Shown: positions 15,143 through 24,621, counted from the stretch's first letter. The stretch: DNA of 29,247 nt from Gammaproteobacteria bacterium (GCA_013002925.1 JABDLQ010000066.1:1-29247); one strand, 5' to 3'. Notes: generated from the sequence alone by a model not told the origin. Made by a program: numbers and translations.

Positions 15143-16057
15143 ATGAGTGACTTCAACCCCTATAAGGCACCGGCGGCTGCACATCTTGCTGACACGCAGA
15201 TCGTTGTCGGTGATCCGGCGCGCGTGCCGCTGAGCAATGCACCGGCGTGGATTGTGTCCGGCTACCGACTGTTTGCAGGCAGCTGGCCGACCTGGCTCCT
15301 GATCATTTCGATTTTTATTGGCATTTTCATGCTGTTGCAGGTGTTTGTTGTTTTGACGTCTGCCGTTCTTATTGGAGAAATAATTGGCAGCCTGGTGATG
15401 CTTCCGTTACTGGTTGGCGGCATTGTCACAGGGTTTCACTGGCTCGCTCAGGACAAACCACTCCCGGTCGTTTCCTTGTTTGCCGGCTTTGTCACTCGTC
15501 CTGGTGCCCTGATCGCCGGCGGGCTGATGGCCTATCTGATCATGGCGCTGCTGGTGTTGGTTGCACTGACCATGAGCGGTTTTGGCATCGACCAGTATCT
15601 GGTGTTGATCCGGGGTCAGGACGAGGCAGCAATTACCGAGCTGATCAGTTCACGTGAGTTTTTCAGTTTTATGGGCTGGGTTATGCCGCTCATGTTGCCG
15701 GCTACAGTCATTTATTATTTTACGATCAGTCAAATTGCCCTCGGCAGCATACCCGCCACACGCGCGATTGTTAATTCGTTTCGTGCCGTACTTGGCAACC
15801 TGCACGTTATGCTGTGGGGCTTTGTTGTGCTGTTTTTTATTGGAATATTACTGTTACTGGTGATGACGATGGTATTTGCATTGATCTCGTTGCTGCCGAT
15901 AGACCCAGACACTCCTGCCGGAATTGGGCTGTACTCGCTGATCGTTACCGTGCTGTTTGGCGCACCCGCCATTGCCTGTTTGTTTGGCATTAATTACGCA
16001 GCGTTTCGGGATATCTTTATGCGCCCGGCTACCTCCCATGCCGACGGAACACCGTAA
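15143..16057 (+). CDS. polytopic membrane protein, resembles BPSS1780 family
   Basis: Function unknown. The 304-aa protein starts with a polar stretch of about 45 residues carrying NPYKAP at 5-10. It then has GYRLFAGSWPTWLL and about six hydrophobic segments (around residues 50-70, 75-100, 125-150, 175-200, 215-245 and 250-275). The N-terminal NPYxxP followed by a 'W...G..LF...P..W' entry into the first helix is seen in the BPSS1780-type uncharacterised membrane family. I assign it there with moderate confidence. The N-terminus is expected to be cytosolic. No ribosome-binding site stands out before ATG 15143. Its 3' end overlaps the RDD gene by 20 bases, so the two are likely partners or at least co-translated. 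Confidence 0.75.
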   Translation: MSDFNPYKAPAAAHLADTQIVVGDPARVPLSNAPAWIVSGYRLFAGSWPTWLLIISIFIGIFMLLQVFVVLTSAVLIGEIIGSLVMLPLLVGGIVTGFHWLAQDKPLPVVSLFAGFVTRPGALIAGGLMAYLIMALLVLVALTMSGFGIDQYLVLIRGQDEAAITELISSREFFSFMGWVMPLMLPATVIYYFTISQIALGSIPATRAIVNSFRAVLGNLHVMLWGFVVLFFIGILLLLVMTMVFALISLLPIDPDTPAGIGLYSLIVTVLFGAPAIACLFGINYAAFRDIFMRPATSHADGTP

Positions 16058-16481
16058 CGCCCCCCCAAACAGCGCGCCCCTGTGGCGGCGTTTAGCTGCC
16101 ATCCTGTACGATTCGTTGATAGTAACGGCGTTACTGATGGTCGCGATGGCGCTGCTGCTACCGTTTAATCGCGGCGAGGCCTTTGCGGCTGGCACAATCT
16201 GGGTGCAGCTGTATTTGCTTGGTGTTGGCACAGGATTTTTCGTCCTTTTCTGGAAGCTGGCAGGGCAGACAGCGGGAATGCGCGCGTGGAATCTGCGCCT
16301 CGTGCATGAGAACCCCGAATGCACGCCAGGAACCAGTGCATTGCTGGTGCGCGCCCTGATGGCGATCATCAGTTGGGCTGCACTGGGCCTCGGGTTTTTC
16401 TGGTGTCTTGTTGACCCGCACAGGGCTGCCTGGCATGACCGGGTCAGTAAAACCCGGCTGATCTTTACGCCGCGAGGATAA
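16038..16481 (+). CDS. RDD-family membrane protein
   Basis: RDD proteins are small membrane proteins, some of which act in ion transport; most have no known role. The 147-aa product has the family's opening RRLAAILYDSL, two hydrophobic segments (about 23-45 and 55-75), TAGMRAWNLRLV, another hydrophobic segment, and the closing WHDRVSKTRLI. The chosen ATG 16038 lies inside the preceding membrane-protein gene (20-base overlap). A longer frame from 15957 would add 27 residues with no RDD homology and is less likely. The stop is 33 bases from the convergent lptG stop. Confidence 0.85.
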   Translation: MPTEHRNAPPNSAPLWRRLAAILYDSLIVTALLMVAMALLLPFNRGEAFAAGTIWVQLYLLGVGTGFFVLFWKLAGQTAGMRAWNLRLVHENPECTPGTSALLVRALMAIISWAALGLGFFWCLVDPHRAAWHDRVSKTRLIFTPRG

Positions 16482-16514
16482 ATGGGTGGTCGTGCCTCAG
16501 GCGGTAATTTACTG

Positions 16515-17582
16515 CTAATGCACGCGTGAAATCAGAACGGCAACAACAAGCGCCAGGCCCAGTGTGGGCAGCCATGCAGTGATGGCCGGATCCAGCCCAT
16601 AAACGGTACCGGAGTTTGCCAGGGTTTTTGTCATCAGATAATAGGCGATGCCAAACAGGATACCCACCATGACCCGCGTGCCGGCCCCGACGCTGCGCAG
16701 TGAACCAAAAACGAATGGCAGCGCCAGCAAACACATCAACGTGACCGAGACTACATTTGTTATCCGCGTCCAAAACGCGATTTCATAACGGTCTGAATTC
16801 AGATTGTTGCTGCGCAAATGCTCGACATACTGGCGTAAACGGCGCGCCGAGAACTGCGCCGGGTCAACGACCGAGAGCTTCAGCAATTCGGGATTGAGCC
16901 GTGACTGACGACTTTCAAGATGCTGCTTGCGCGCCCGGATTCCGGATTCTGTGAAACGGGTTTCGCGATAGTTTTCCAGATACCACACTGCATCATCGGT
17001 AACCGATGCAGAGTTGGCCGCGGCGACACCCAGCAATCGGCCGTTGTTGTCGAGCTCAAATATTCCAACCGTGCCCGCACGCCCGCCTTCGAGCAATTCA
17101 CCGATGTTGATAATCACATTCCCGTCACGAATCCATCCGCTTTGCCCGCCGGTAAAATTTAGCTGTGAATGCAGTTTCTGGGCACGTTGTTTTTTTGCAT
17201 ACTGCTCGGCGGGTGGCGCTATAAATTCTCCGATTATCAATGTAAGAATTCCAAGAAATGCACCCGCAACCAGTATCGCCAGACCAAACCGCCACATCGA
17301 AATACCGGCTGCCCGCATCACGATAAGCTCACCATGAGATGCCAGTGCACCAAGACCAAGCAGCGCCCCCAGCAGTGCCGCAACCGGTAGCATGTCGTAC
17401 GCCTGCTGGGGTAATGTCAACGCGACGTAAGCCAATGCGTCGTTTAGTGCGTACGAACCGGTGCCGACATTATCGACCTGCGCTGCGAATGCGACAAACC
17501 CGCCCAAAGCCGACAAAATGGCAAGTATAAAAATTGTTGACTGAACAACGGTGATAATCAGATAACGATCAAGTTGATTCAC
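16515..17582 (-). CDS. lptG: LPS export ABC transporter permease LptG
   Basis: LptG with LptF forms the membrane part of the LptB2FGC exporter, which extracts lipopolysaccharide from the inner membrane and pushes it along the Lpt bridge. The 355-aa length is normal. Topology is as expected. An N-terminal DRYL start leads into one transmembrane helix and two more by residue 120. A large periplasmic beta-jellyroll domain (about 130-265) follows, and three more helices complete the C-terminus. The coupling-helix region HGELIVMRAAGIS is conserved. The start overlaps the end of lptF by 14 bases; both are minus strand. This order, lptF then lptG, is universal in this group. Confidence 0.95.
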   Translation of the reverse strand: MNQLDRYLIITVVQSTIFILAILSALGGFVAFAAQVDNVGTGSYALNDALAYVALTLPQQAYDMLPVAALLGALLGLGALASHGELIVMRAAGISMWRFGLAILVAGAFLGILTLIIGEFIAPPAEQYAKKQRAQKLHSQLNFTGGQSGWIRDGNVIINIGELLEGGRAGTVGIFELDNNGRLLGVAAANSASVTDDAVWYLENYRETRFTESGIRARKQHLESRQSRLNPELLKLSVVDPAQFSARRLRQYVEHLRSNNLNSDRYEIAFWTRITNVVSVTLMCLLALPFVFGSLRSVGAGTRVMVGILFGIAYYLMTKTLANSGTVYGLDPAITAWLPTLGLALVVAVLISRVH

Positions 17583-18672
17583 GTCGCCCCCTTTTGCGCC
17601 GCGATGTTTGCACTGAACCGGGGCCGAAATTGCGATACAGCAACACCAGCGAAAACAGAAACATTGCCAGGTGCACCCACCAGATGCCGATAAAACCGGG
17701 AACTTTGCCTTGTTGCAACCAGACTTTCGCAGCGCCGGTCAGGTTTGAATACAGGACATAGATCAATACAGCCATTGTGAGTTTTGCATAGCGGCCCTGC
17801 CGGGGAGTCGAGCGCGACAACGGCAGAGCCAGCAGCACCAGTAACAGCGCCGACAGCGGCGCGGATAATCGCCACTGGAATTCGGCACGCGCATCCGCGT
17901 CATCACGCTCCAGCAGTGCAGCCAGCGGCAGCGCTTCCACATCGACTGACCCACCGCCGCCGTCCTCACTCAGGATGGGAATACCGTGTTCCTCGAACTG
18001 CACAGTACGAAAGCCCGGATTGCCGGGAATTCCTTCATAGCGTGTACCGTTATACAAAATCATCAGGCGTAATTTGCGCGCCGGATCGCTTTTTTGCTCC
18101 GCGAATTCGGCAACCACCACTTCTACCGCGTCACCATGCTGCCGTTCCAGAAAGACGTCCTTGAGCCGGCCGTCGGCAGTGACACTCTGCGCGTAAAACA
18201 CCACACCTTCACCTGTGCTGCGAAAGCGACCGGCCGCGAGCGCCCCGACTTCCGCCTCCTGGCGGGCCTGCTCCTTCACGTCACTGATCTGTCGTAAGGC
18301 CCATGGCGCAAATTCCATCGACAGTGCGCCGAGGGCCACAGCAACTGCAATGGCAAACACCGCCATCGGTCGATACAGGGTCCGGGGACCGACGCCACAG
18401 GCCACAATTGCAGCCATCTCCGAATCCCGGTAAAACCGGCCCATCGCCAGCATCACACTCAAAAACAGGGCAACAGGCACCAGTACCGTCAGATAATTAA
18501 GCGACGTGAGCCCCAGCAGCCAGAAAATATCATCGCGTGGCAGTTTGCCCACCGCCGCATCCCCGAGAATCCGGGCAAACTGGTTACCGACCAGAATGAC
18601 CAGCAGCACGCCAGTTACGGCCAACCAGGCCTGGCTTACTTCCCTGAATATGTAACGGTCAAGAATGGTCAT
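17569..18672 (-). CDS. lptF: LPS export ABC transporter permease LptF
   Basis: Partner permease of LptG in lipopolysaccharide export. The 367-aa protein begins MTILDRYIFREVSQAW, with a first helix near residues 11-33. It has the conserved coupling region YRDSEMAAIVACGVG near 80-95, a periplasmic domain (about 125-260) and three C-terminal helices. A basic tail, RRKRGRREST, follows. There is no recognisable Shine-Dalgarno before ATG 18672, and I see no convincing promoter in the 143-base gap shared with divergent pepA. The lptF/pepA divergence is the classical gammaproteobacterial arrangement. Confidence 0.95.
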   Translation of the reverse strand: MTILDRYIFREVSQAWLAVTGVLLVILVGNQFARILGDAAVGKLPRDDIFWLLGLTSLNYLTVLVPVALFLSVMLAMGRFYRDSEMAAIVACGVGPRTLYRPMAVFAIAVAVALGALSMEFAPWALRQISDVKEQARQEAEVGALAAGRFRSTGEGVVFYAQSVTADGRLKDVFLERQHGDAVEVVVAEFAEQKSDPARKLRLMILYNGTRYEGIPGNPGFRTVQFEEHGIPILSEDGGGGSVDVEALPLAALLERDDADARAEFQWRLSAPLSALLLVLLALPLSRSTPRQGRYAKLTMAVLIYVLYSNLTGAAKVWLQQGKVPGFIGIWWVHLAMFLFSLVLLYRNFGPGSVQTSRRKRGRREST

Positions 18673-18815
18673 ATTTGTATCGCTGCAAATCGCCTTAATG
18701 GTCTGTTTACGCTAAACTCTCGGGCCATTGTACGACGGTTTGGCCGCCACGGCTGCGGCTCATCACACCGCCGGTCGCCACTGGCCACCGCAAAACCACC
18801 CACAGGGAGATTTTC

Positions 18816-20309
18816 ATGCAGTACCAAGCCAGCGAGAACAGCCCCTCGCGTCAGATCTGCGACTGCATCGTGGTCGGGATTTACGAGAAACGAAGCCTGA
18901 ACACCGCGGCGGCAATCATGGACAAGTCCTCCCGGTCGGCGCTTAGCCAATTGGCCAGAAAAAATGATCTGCCAGCGGCTCTGGGAGAGGCTACTGTGTT
19001 GCGCAAACTGGCCGGCGTCAAAGCCGCACGGGTGCTCGTAGTGGGTTTGGGCAAAAAGACTGAATTTGGCCTTGCAGAACTTGAAAAGGCAACTACGAGC
19101 GCAGTGCAGGCCATCACAAAGACCGGCGCAAAGTCCGTCGCGTTCTATCTGGCCGAAAACGGTGGCGACTTTAGCGATATCCGCCAGGTGGTGTTCCGTA
19201 CCGTCGTAGCTGCCCATAAGGCACTGTATCGATTTGACCAAATGAAAAGCAAGCCGTCCAAAAATCCATCCCGAATCAAAAAACTGATCCTGGGGTGCGC
19301 TGACGCAGCCGCCTGCGAAGAAGCACGCAACGAGTTTGCCGCTGCCGATGCTCTGAGTCAGGGCATTGCACTGGCGCGTGATCTTGGCAATTTACCCGCC
19401 AACGTCTGCACTCCCGATTACCTCGCCGATGAAGCGCGCAGAATCGGCCGCGATCACAAATCAGTTACCACCAAAATCATGGGACGCAAAGACCTGGAAA
19501 AATTTGGTATGGGGGCATTTATTTCGGTCACCCAGGGTGCACAACGGCCGCCGCGACTCATTCAATTGCACTATCGCGGTGGCGCGAAAACCGACGCGCC
19601 CGTCGCCCTGGTTGGCAAAGGTATTACTTTTGACACGGGGGGCATTTCGCTAAAACCGCCACCTGGCATGGATGAGATGAAATTTGACATGTGCGGTGCT
19701 GCAGCTGTGTTGGGGACGATGCAAGCACTGGCGAAAATGCAGCTGCCCATCAATGTGGTTGGAATTATTCCGGCCTGCGAAAACATGCCGAGCGGTACCG
19801 CCACGCGACCGGGCGATATTGTTACCACGATGGATGGTAAAACGGTTGAAATTCTGAACACCGATGCTGAAGGCCGGCTGATTCTGTGCGATGCGCTGTG
19901 CTACGCCAAAACGTTTAAACCGAGCACAATTATTGATATTGCGACCCTCACCGGCGCCTGCGTCATTGCACTGGGTGATCATTATTCCGGCTTGATGAGT
20001 CCACACGATGAATTGGCATCTGAATTGCTGACGGCAGGCGTCACGGCCGGTGACCTGGCCTGGCGCATGCCGGTCGCGGAACACTATGTTAAAAACCTGA
20101 AAAGCAATTTTGCCGATTTTGCCAATGTGGGGGGCCGGCCAGCCGGCGCCATAACGGCGGCCTGTTATTTGTGGCAGTTTGTCAAAGATCAGAATTGGGC
20201 ACATCTGGATATCGCCGGCAGTGCCTGGGAAAGCGGCAGTAATAAAGGCGCTACCGGCAGACCGGTGGGCCTGCTGATTCGGTATTTGATGAACAAGGGC
20301 CAGCAGTAA
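18816..20309 (+). CDS. pepA: leucyl aminopeptidase PepA (M17 family)
   Basis: Cytosolic hexameric di-metal aminopeptidase; in E. coli it also binds DNA, acting in Xer recombination and carAB control. The 497-aa protein has an N-terminal macro-like domain (about 1-160) and the C-terminal catalytic domain. Lys268 and Asp273 are in VGKGITFDTGG, and NTDAEGR is at 348-354, supplying metal ligands and the bicarbonate-binding arginine. GGGAGA-type spacing is good: GGGAGA at 18805-18810 lies 5 bases before the ATG. First gene of pepA-holC-valS. Whether the DNA-binding role is kept cannot be judged from motif reading. Confidence 0.97.
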   Translation: MQYQASENSPSRQICDCIVVGIYEKRSLNTAAAIMDKSSRSALSQLARKNDLPAALGEATVLRKLAGVKAARVLVVGLGKKTEFGLAELEKATTSAVQAITKTGAKSVAFYLAENGGDFSDIRQVVFRTVVAAHKALYRFDQMKSKPSKNPSRIKKLILGCADAAACEEARNEFAAADALSQGIALARDLGNLPANVCTPDYLADEARRIGRDHKSVTTKIMGRKDLEKFGMGAFISVTQGAQRPPRLIQLHYRGGAKTDAPVALVGKGITFDTGGISLKPPPGMDEMKFDMCGAAAVLGTMQALAKMQLPINVVGIIPACENMPSGTATRPGDIVTTMDGKTVEILNTDAEGRLILCDALCYAKTFKPSTIIDIATLTGACVIALGDHYSGLMSPHDELASELLTAGVTAGDLAWRMPVAEHYVKNLKSNFADFANVGGRPAGAITAACYLWQFVKDQNWAHLDIAGSAWESGSNKGATGRPVGLLIRYLMNKGQQ

Positions 20310-20320
20310 CACGAGGCTTC

Positions 20321-20758
20321 ATGACCAAAATCGATTTTTACGTAGTCGAAGACCAGGCGGAAATGGCGCGCTGGCGAATTGCGGGCCGTCTTGCTGAAAA
20401 AGCCTATCATCTGGGTCATACCGTGCATGTGCATGCGGCAAACCCTGAACAGGCGACACGTCTCGATCAGTTTTTATGGACATTCCGGGACGGCAGTTTT
20501 TTACCCCATGCACGTATCGGTGACACAGCGGTCAACCCGCCTGACACAGCGGTTCCTGTGATGGTGGGTGCAGGCGAGGAACCGTTGCCCGATACACAAA
20601 TCCTGATCAATCTGGGCGATGACGTGCCGGGGTTTTTCTCACGCATAGACCGCGTGATGGAAATTGTTGGCGGCAATGACAAAACCCGCGCCGCCGCCCG
20701 CGCCAGATTCAAATTTTATCGTGACCGTGGCTACGATCTGACCAGCCACAAGCTTTAG
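20321..20758 (+). CDS. holC: DNA polymerase III chi subunit HolC
   Basis: Chi, together with psi (HolD), links the clamp loader to single-strand-binding protein at the replication fork. At 145 aa it is nearly the same length as the E. coli protein (147). It shows the chi signatures: an N-terminal IDFYVV strand, a CRIAEKAY-like stretch (here RIAGRLAEKAYHLGHTVHVH), LDQFLWTFRDGSFLPHA and LINLGDDVPGFF near residue 90. It lies 11 bases after pepA and 24 before valS, the standard place. Confidence 0.95.
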   Translation: MTKIDFYVVEDQAEMARWRIAGRLAEKAYHLGHTVHVHAANPEQATRLDQFLWTFRDGSFLPHARIGDTAVNPPDTAVPVMVGAGEEPLPDTQILINLGDDVPGFFSRIDRVMEIVGGNDKTRAAARARFKFYRDRGYDLTSHKL

Positions 20759-20782
20759 CCGAGGACTCAGTAGAACAAAAAA

Positions 20783-23569
20783 ATGGATAAATCCTATAAC
20801 CCTGCCGCCATCGAGCAGCGTATTTACGCACAGTGGGAAGCCAGTGGAGCGTTTGGTCCGCACGGCGATGGTCAACCGTATTGCATCATGATCCCGCCTC
20901 CCAATGTTACGGGCACGTTGCATATGGGCCATGCATTCCAGGACACCGTGATGGATCTGCTGACGCGCTATCACCGCATGCGCGGCCGCCAGACGCTGTG
21001 GCAGCCGGGCACCGATCATGCCGGCATTGCCACTCAGATGGTGGTGGAGCGCCAACTGGAAGCCCAGGGGAGCAGTCGTCACGATCTGGGGCGCGAAAAG
21101 TTTGTGGAAAAAGTATGGGAGTGGAAAGCTGAGTCCGGCGATACTATCAGTCAACAATTGCGCCGCCTCGGCGCCTCTGTCGACTGGAAACGTGAACGCT
21201 TTACCATGGACGATGGACTGTCCGAAGCGGTTCGCGAGGTCTTTGTGCGGTTATACGACGAAGGACTGATTTACCGTGGTAAACGTCTCGTCAACTGGGA
21301 TCCGGTATTGCATACCGCTCTGTCTGACCTGGAAGTACTGGCGGCAGAGGAACAAGGTCAAATATGGCATTTGCGCTATCCGCTGGCGCCACCCGACCCA
21401 GGCGACAGCGGCAACGCCAGCCCTGCTGACCCGGACTATTTGATCGTTGCAACCACCCGCCCGGAAACGATGCTCGGCGACACGGCAGTGGCGATCCATC
21501 CTGACGATGAGCGCTTCCGTCACCTGGTCGGGAGACAGGTTGAGCTACCGCTGACCGGCCGTCGGATCCCTGTCATCGCCGACGACTATGTTGACCCTGA
21601 ATTTGGCAGTGGTTGTGTAAAAATCACGCCGGCCCATGATTTTAATGACTATGAAATCGGGCGGCGCCATGACCTGCCCATGATCAACATATTGACGGAC
21701 AACGCGGACATTAACGAGGCGGCGCCTCCAGCCTATCAGGGGCTATCGCGTGAGGCCGCCCGCCGACAAATCGTTGCGGACCTGGATGCTCTGGGTCTGG
21801 TCGATGAGATCAAGGATCATCGTTTGATGGTGCCACGCGGTGATCGCAGCGGTGCCATCGTCGAACCCTATCTGACGGATCAGTGGTACGTGAAAATCGA
21901 ACCTTTGGCGACGCCGGCCATTGCTGCAGTGGAAAGTGGCCGGATCCGTTTTGTGCCAGAGAACTGGGACAAAACGTATTTTGAATGGATGCGCAATATC
22001 CAGGACTGGTGCATCAGTCGACAGCTTTGGTGGGGTCATCGCATTCCGGCGTGGTACGACGACGACGACAACATCTATGTCGGTCACGACCTCGCTGCGA
22101 TCCGGGCGAAATATGAACTGGGTGACGAGATCAACCTGCGGCAGGATGAAGATGTCCTCGACACCTGGTTTTCATCGGCCCTGTGGCCATTTTCAACGCT
22201 GGGCTGGCCAGCAAAAACAGACGCTCTGAAAACATTTTATCCGACAACTGTGCTGGTCACCGGGTTTGACATCATCTTTTTCTGGGTCGCACGCATGATT
22301 ATGATGGGCCTCAAATTTATGGGCGACGTTCCGTTTCATGAGGTCTATATACACGGTCTGGTCAAGGACGAAGCCGGACAGAAAATGTCAAAATCCAAAG
22401 GCAACGTGCTGGACCCTCTGGATCTCATCGACAGCGTGGATCTTGAAACCCTTGTAAAAAAACGCACCAGTTCTATGATGCAGGAACATTTGCAAAAGAG
22501 CGTCGAAAAATCGACCCGACGCCAGTTTCCCGATGGCATCCCCGCGTTTGGCACAGATGCTCTGCGCTTTACTTTTGCGTCTCTTGCAACTCATGGGCGA
22601 GATATACGTTTTGATCTTGCGCGCGTGGAAGGCTACCGTAATTTTTGCAACAAGCTCTGGAACGCCGCACGATATGTGCTGATGAACACGGCGGTCGAAG
22701 TATCTCCACCTGCACCCGCGCACATGGGCCTGGCCGATCGCTGGATCATGTCCCGACTGGCGGCAACGGTCGACAACGTCTGCGACAATATCGACAGCTA
22801 TCGTTTTGATCTCGCGTCCCATACCCTCTATGAGTTTATCTGGCATGAATACTGCGACTGGTATCTTGAGCTGACCAAACCGGTGCTGCAGGATGACTCT
22901 GATCCGAGTGCCGCAAATGCCGCTCGCCACACGCTGGTCAGTGTGCTCGAAGCCATTTTACGCCTGAGTCATCCGGTCATGCCGTTTATTACCGAGGAAA
23001 TCTGGCAGCGTGTTGCACCGGTGCTGAACAAAACGGAACAGAGCATCATGGCATGCTCGTACCCGGCGGCAACGGAATGGCCAGTCGATCCGGTTGCTGA
23101 AGCGGATCTTGAGTGGGTCAAGTCGTTCATTGTCGGCGTGCGCAATATTCGCGGTGAAATGGATGTATCGCCGTCGCGCCCTCTGCCTGTGCTGATACAA
23201 AATGCCGATGAAAAGGACCGCGAACGGCTGACTTCTACTGACCAGCTGCTTCGCAGCCTCGCACGTCTCGAGCGCATCGAACTTTTGCAGGACGAGCCGC
23301 CACCCGCGGCAACCGCACTGGTCGGCCGCATGAAAGTCCTGGTGCCAATGGCCGGAGCGATCGATCCCAAGGCAGAAATCGAGCGCCTTAGTCGTAAAGT
23401 TGAGAAGCAGCGCAAGGAACTGCGCCAGAACAGGAATAAACTGGAGAATGATAAATTTGTGCGCAACGCGCCGGAAGCCGTGGTAAACAAGGCCCGTGAG
23501 CTGGTGACTGAGCTGGAAGGCTCCATAAACCAGCTGGAACAGCAAATTGAGCTGGTCAAATCACTCTGA
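20783..23569 (+). CDS. valS: valyl-tRNA synthetase
   Basis: Class I synthetase charging tRNAVal. The 928-aa product has the HIGH-type motif HMGH at 47-50 in PPNVTGTLHMGH. The CP1 editing domain with TTRPETMLGDTAVAIHP follows at about 215-240. KMSKS is at 534-538, then the anticodon-binding domain, and a C-terminal coiled coil from about residue 860 rich in Lys/Glu/Gln/Leu that contacts tRNA. Length and order match other gammaproteobacterial ValRS enzymes. The insert around 555-590 containing KKRTSSMMQ is also usual for the family. The 77 bases after the stop hold a weak hairpin (CAGGC/GCCTG, 23569-23583) without a T-run. Confidence 0.98.
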   Translation: MDKSYNPAAIEQRIYAQWEASGAFGPHGDGQPYCIMIPPPNVTGTLHMGHAFQDTVMDLLTRYHRMRGRQTLWQPGTDHAGIATQMVVERQLEAQGSSRHDLGREKFVEKVWEWKAESGDTISQQLRRLGASVDWKRERFTMDDGLSEAVREVFVRLYDEGLIYRGKRLVNWDPVLHTALSDLEVLAAEEQGQIWHLRYPLAPPDPGDSGNASPADPDYLIVATTRPETMLGDTAVAIHPDDERFRHLVGRQVELPLTGRRIPVIADDYVDPEFGSGCVKITPAHDFNDYEIGRRHDLPMINILTDNADINEAAPPAYQGLSREAARRQIVADLDALGLVDEIKDHRLMVPRGDRSGAIVEPYLTDQWYVKIEPLATPAIAAVESGRIRFVPENWDKTYFEWMRNIQDWCISRQLWWGHRIPAWYDDDDNIYVGHDLAAIRAKYELGDEINLRQDEDVLDTWFSSALWPFSTLGWPAKTDALKTFYPTTVLVTGFDIIFFWVARMIMMGLKFMGDVPFHEVYIHGLVKDEAGQKMSKSKGNVLDPLDLIDSVDLETLVKKRTSSMMQEHLQKSVEKSTRRQFPDGIPAFGTDALRFTFASLATHGRDIRFDLARVEGYRNFCNKLWNAARYVLMNTAVEVSPPAPAHMGLADRWIMSRLAATVDNVCDNIDSYRFDLASHTLYEFIWHEYCDWYLELTKPVLQDDSDPSAANAARHTLVSVLEAILRLSHPVMPFITEEIWQRVAPVLNKTEQSIMACSYPAATEWPVDPVAEADLEWVKSFIVGVRNIRGEMDVSPSRPLPVLIQNADEKDRERLTSTDQLLRSLARLERIELLQDEPPPAATALVGRMKVLVPMAGAIDPKAEIERLSRKVEKQRKELRQNRNKLENDKFVRNAPEAVVNKARELVTELEGSINQLEQQIELVKSL

Positions 23570-23646
23570 CAGGCACGGGGCCTGGTGTGCAACTAAACAG
23601 CGGCTGACAGGGTCTATGCACTAGCACCTCTCAGGGATTTCGACTT

Positions 23647-24621
23647 ATGAGCAATCTGGTCATGCAAACGGCAAGTCCGACCACCACTATTTCTGCTGAA
23701 AAATACCGTCAACAAATTGACGCCATCATTGCGGCATTAGACAGCATCGTGCTCGGAAAAGAGCAGCAGATTCGGCTGGCTCTCGCCTGCCTTCTCGCCA
23801 ATGGGCACCTGCTGATCGAGGATCTGCCCGGCATGGGTAAAACGACACTCGCCCATGCGCTGGCGAGAGTGCTGGGCCTGGATTTCCACCGTATCCAGTT
23901 CACCTCCGATATGTTGCCGGCGGACGTGATCGGCGTGTCCGTATTTCGCAAAGAGTCGGCGGATTTTCAGTTTCACGCCGGGCCCGTATTTGCCCAGCTG
24001 GTACTCGCAGACGAAGTCAATCGCGCCACCCCGAAAACCCAAAGTGCATTACTCGAGGCCATGGAAGAACGGCAGGTCAGCGTCGACGGAGAAACGCACA
24101 AGCTACCAACCCCGTTTTTTGTTATTGCCACACAAAACCCGCAGGAGCAGGTCGGCACATACGCGCTTCCGGAGTCCCAGCTGGATCGTTTTTTGATGCG
24201 CATTTTTCTCGGATACCCGGATCGACAGCATGAGCGTGAACTGTTAACCGGCGCCGACCGCCGTCAGCTTCTCGACGCGTTAATGCCAAAAGTGAGCCCT
24301 GCCGAATTGATTGCGCTACAGAATGCTGTTCAGCATGTGCATGTTTCTGATGCGTTGCTCGATTATCAGCAAAACCTGGTGGAGTTTACCCGGTCCGACA
24401 GTCGCATTGCATCCGGGTTATCACCGCGGGCTTCGTTAGTGTTACTGCAGGCCGCCAAAGCATGGGCGTTCATTCACGGACATCCGGGTGTTACTCCTGC
24501 CGACCTGCAAGCGGTGTTCGCCGAGGTGGTCGACCACCGTCTGCGGTTTCGTAATCCTGCGGACAACACGGATGATGAAGTGCTGTCATCCTATATAATC
24601 CGGTCTGTCGCGATCCCGTGA
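23647..24621 (+). CDS. MoxR-family AAA+ ATPase
   Basis: MoxR ATPases act as chaperone-like assembly factors and are commonly encoded upstream of DUF58 and transglutaminase genes; the target of this one is unknown. The 324-aa protein has Walker A GMGKTT at 62-67 within EDLPGMGKTTLAHALA. Walker B is LADEVNRA near 119-126, followed by TPKTQSALLEAMEERQV, sensor I at FVIATQNPQE and the arginine-finger region ALPESQLDRFLMR. The C-terminal lid contains LSPRASLVLLQAAKAWA. AGGGA lies about 9 bases before ATG 23647. The stop overlaps the next start as TGATG, so this is a tight operon. There is no membrane segment. Confidence 0.95.
   Translation: MSNLVMQTASPTTTISAEKYRQQIDAIIAALDSIVLGKEQQIRLALACLLANGHLLIEDLPGMGKTTLAHALARVLGLDFHRIQFTSDMLPADVIGVSVFRKESADFQFHAGPVFAQLVLADEVNRATPKTQSALLEAMEERQVSVDGETHKLPTPFFVIATQNPQEQVGTYALPESQLDRFLMRIFLGYPDRQHERELLTGADRRQLLDALMPKVSPAELIALQNAVQHVHVSDALLDYQQNLVEFTRSDSRIASGLSPRASLVLLQAAKAWAFIHGHPGVTPADLQAVFAEVVDHRLRFRNPADNTDDEVLSSYIIRSVAIP

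Noticed and set aside
16482..16514. Terminator between the RDD gene and lptG
   Set aside because: The only inverted repeat is GCC/GGC with a tiny loop; no T-run in either direction.
18669..19241. 190-codon minus-strand open frame opposite pepA and spanning the lptF/pepA gap
   Set aside because: It ends over the lptF start and lies antisense to conserved pepA codons; no domain could be recognised.
22060..22075. GAC triplet run in valS
   Set aside because: It simply encodes four Asp in a surface loop, too short to be a repeat of interest.
22388..22930. 180-codon minus-strand open frame opposite valS
   Set aside because: Antisense to the conserved anticodon-binding region of valS, with no recognisable domain and no plausible start signal.
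23569..23584. Terminator after valS (CAGGC / GCCTG hairpin)
   Set aside because: Only a 5-bp stem and no T-run after it.
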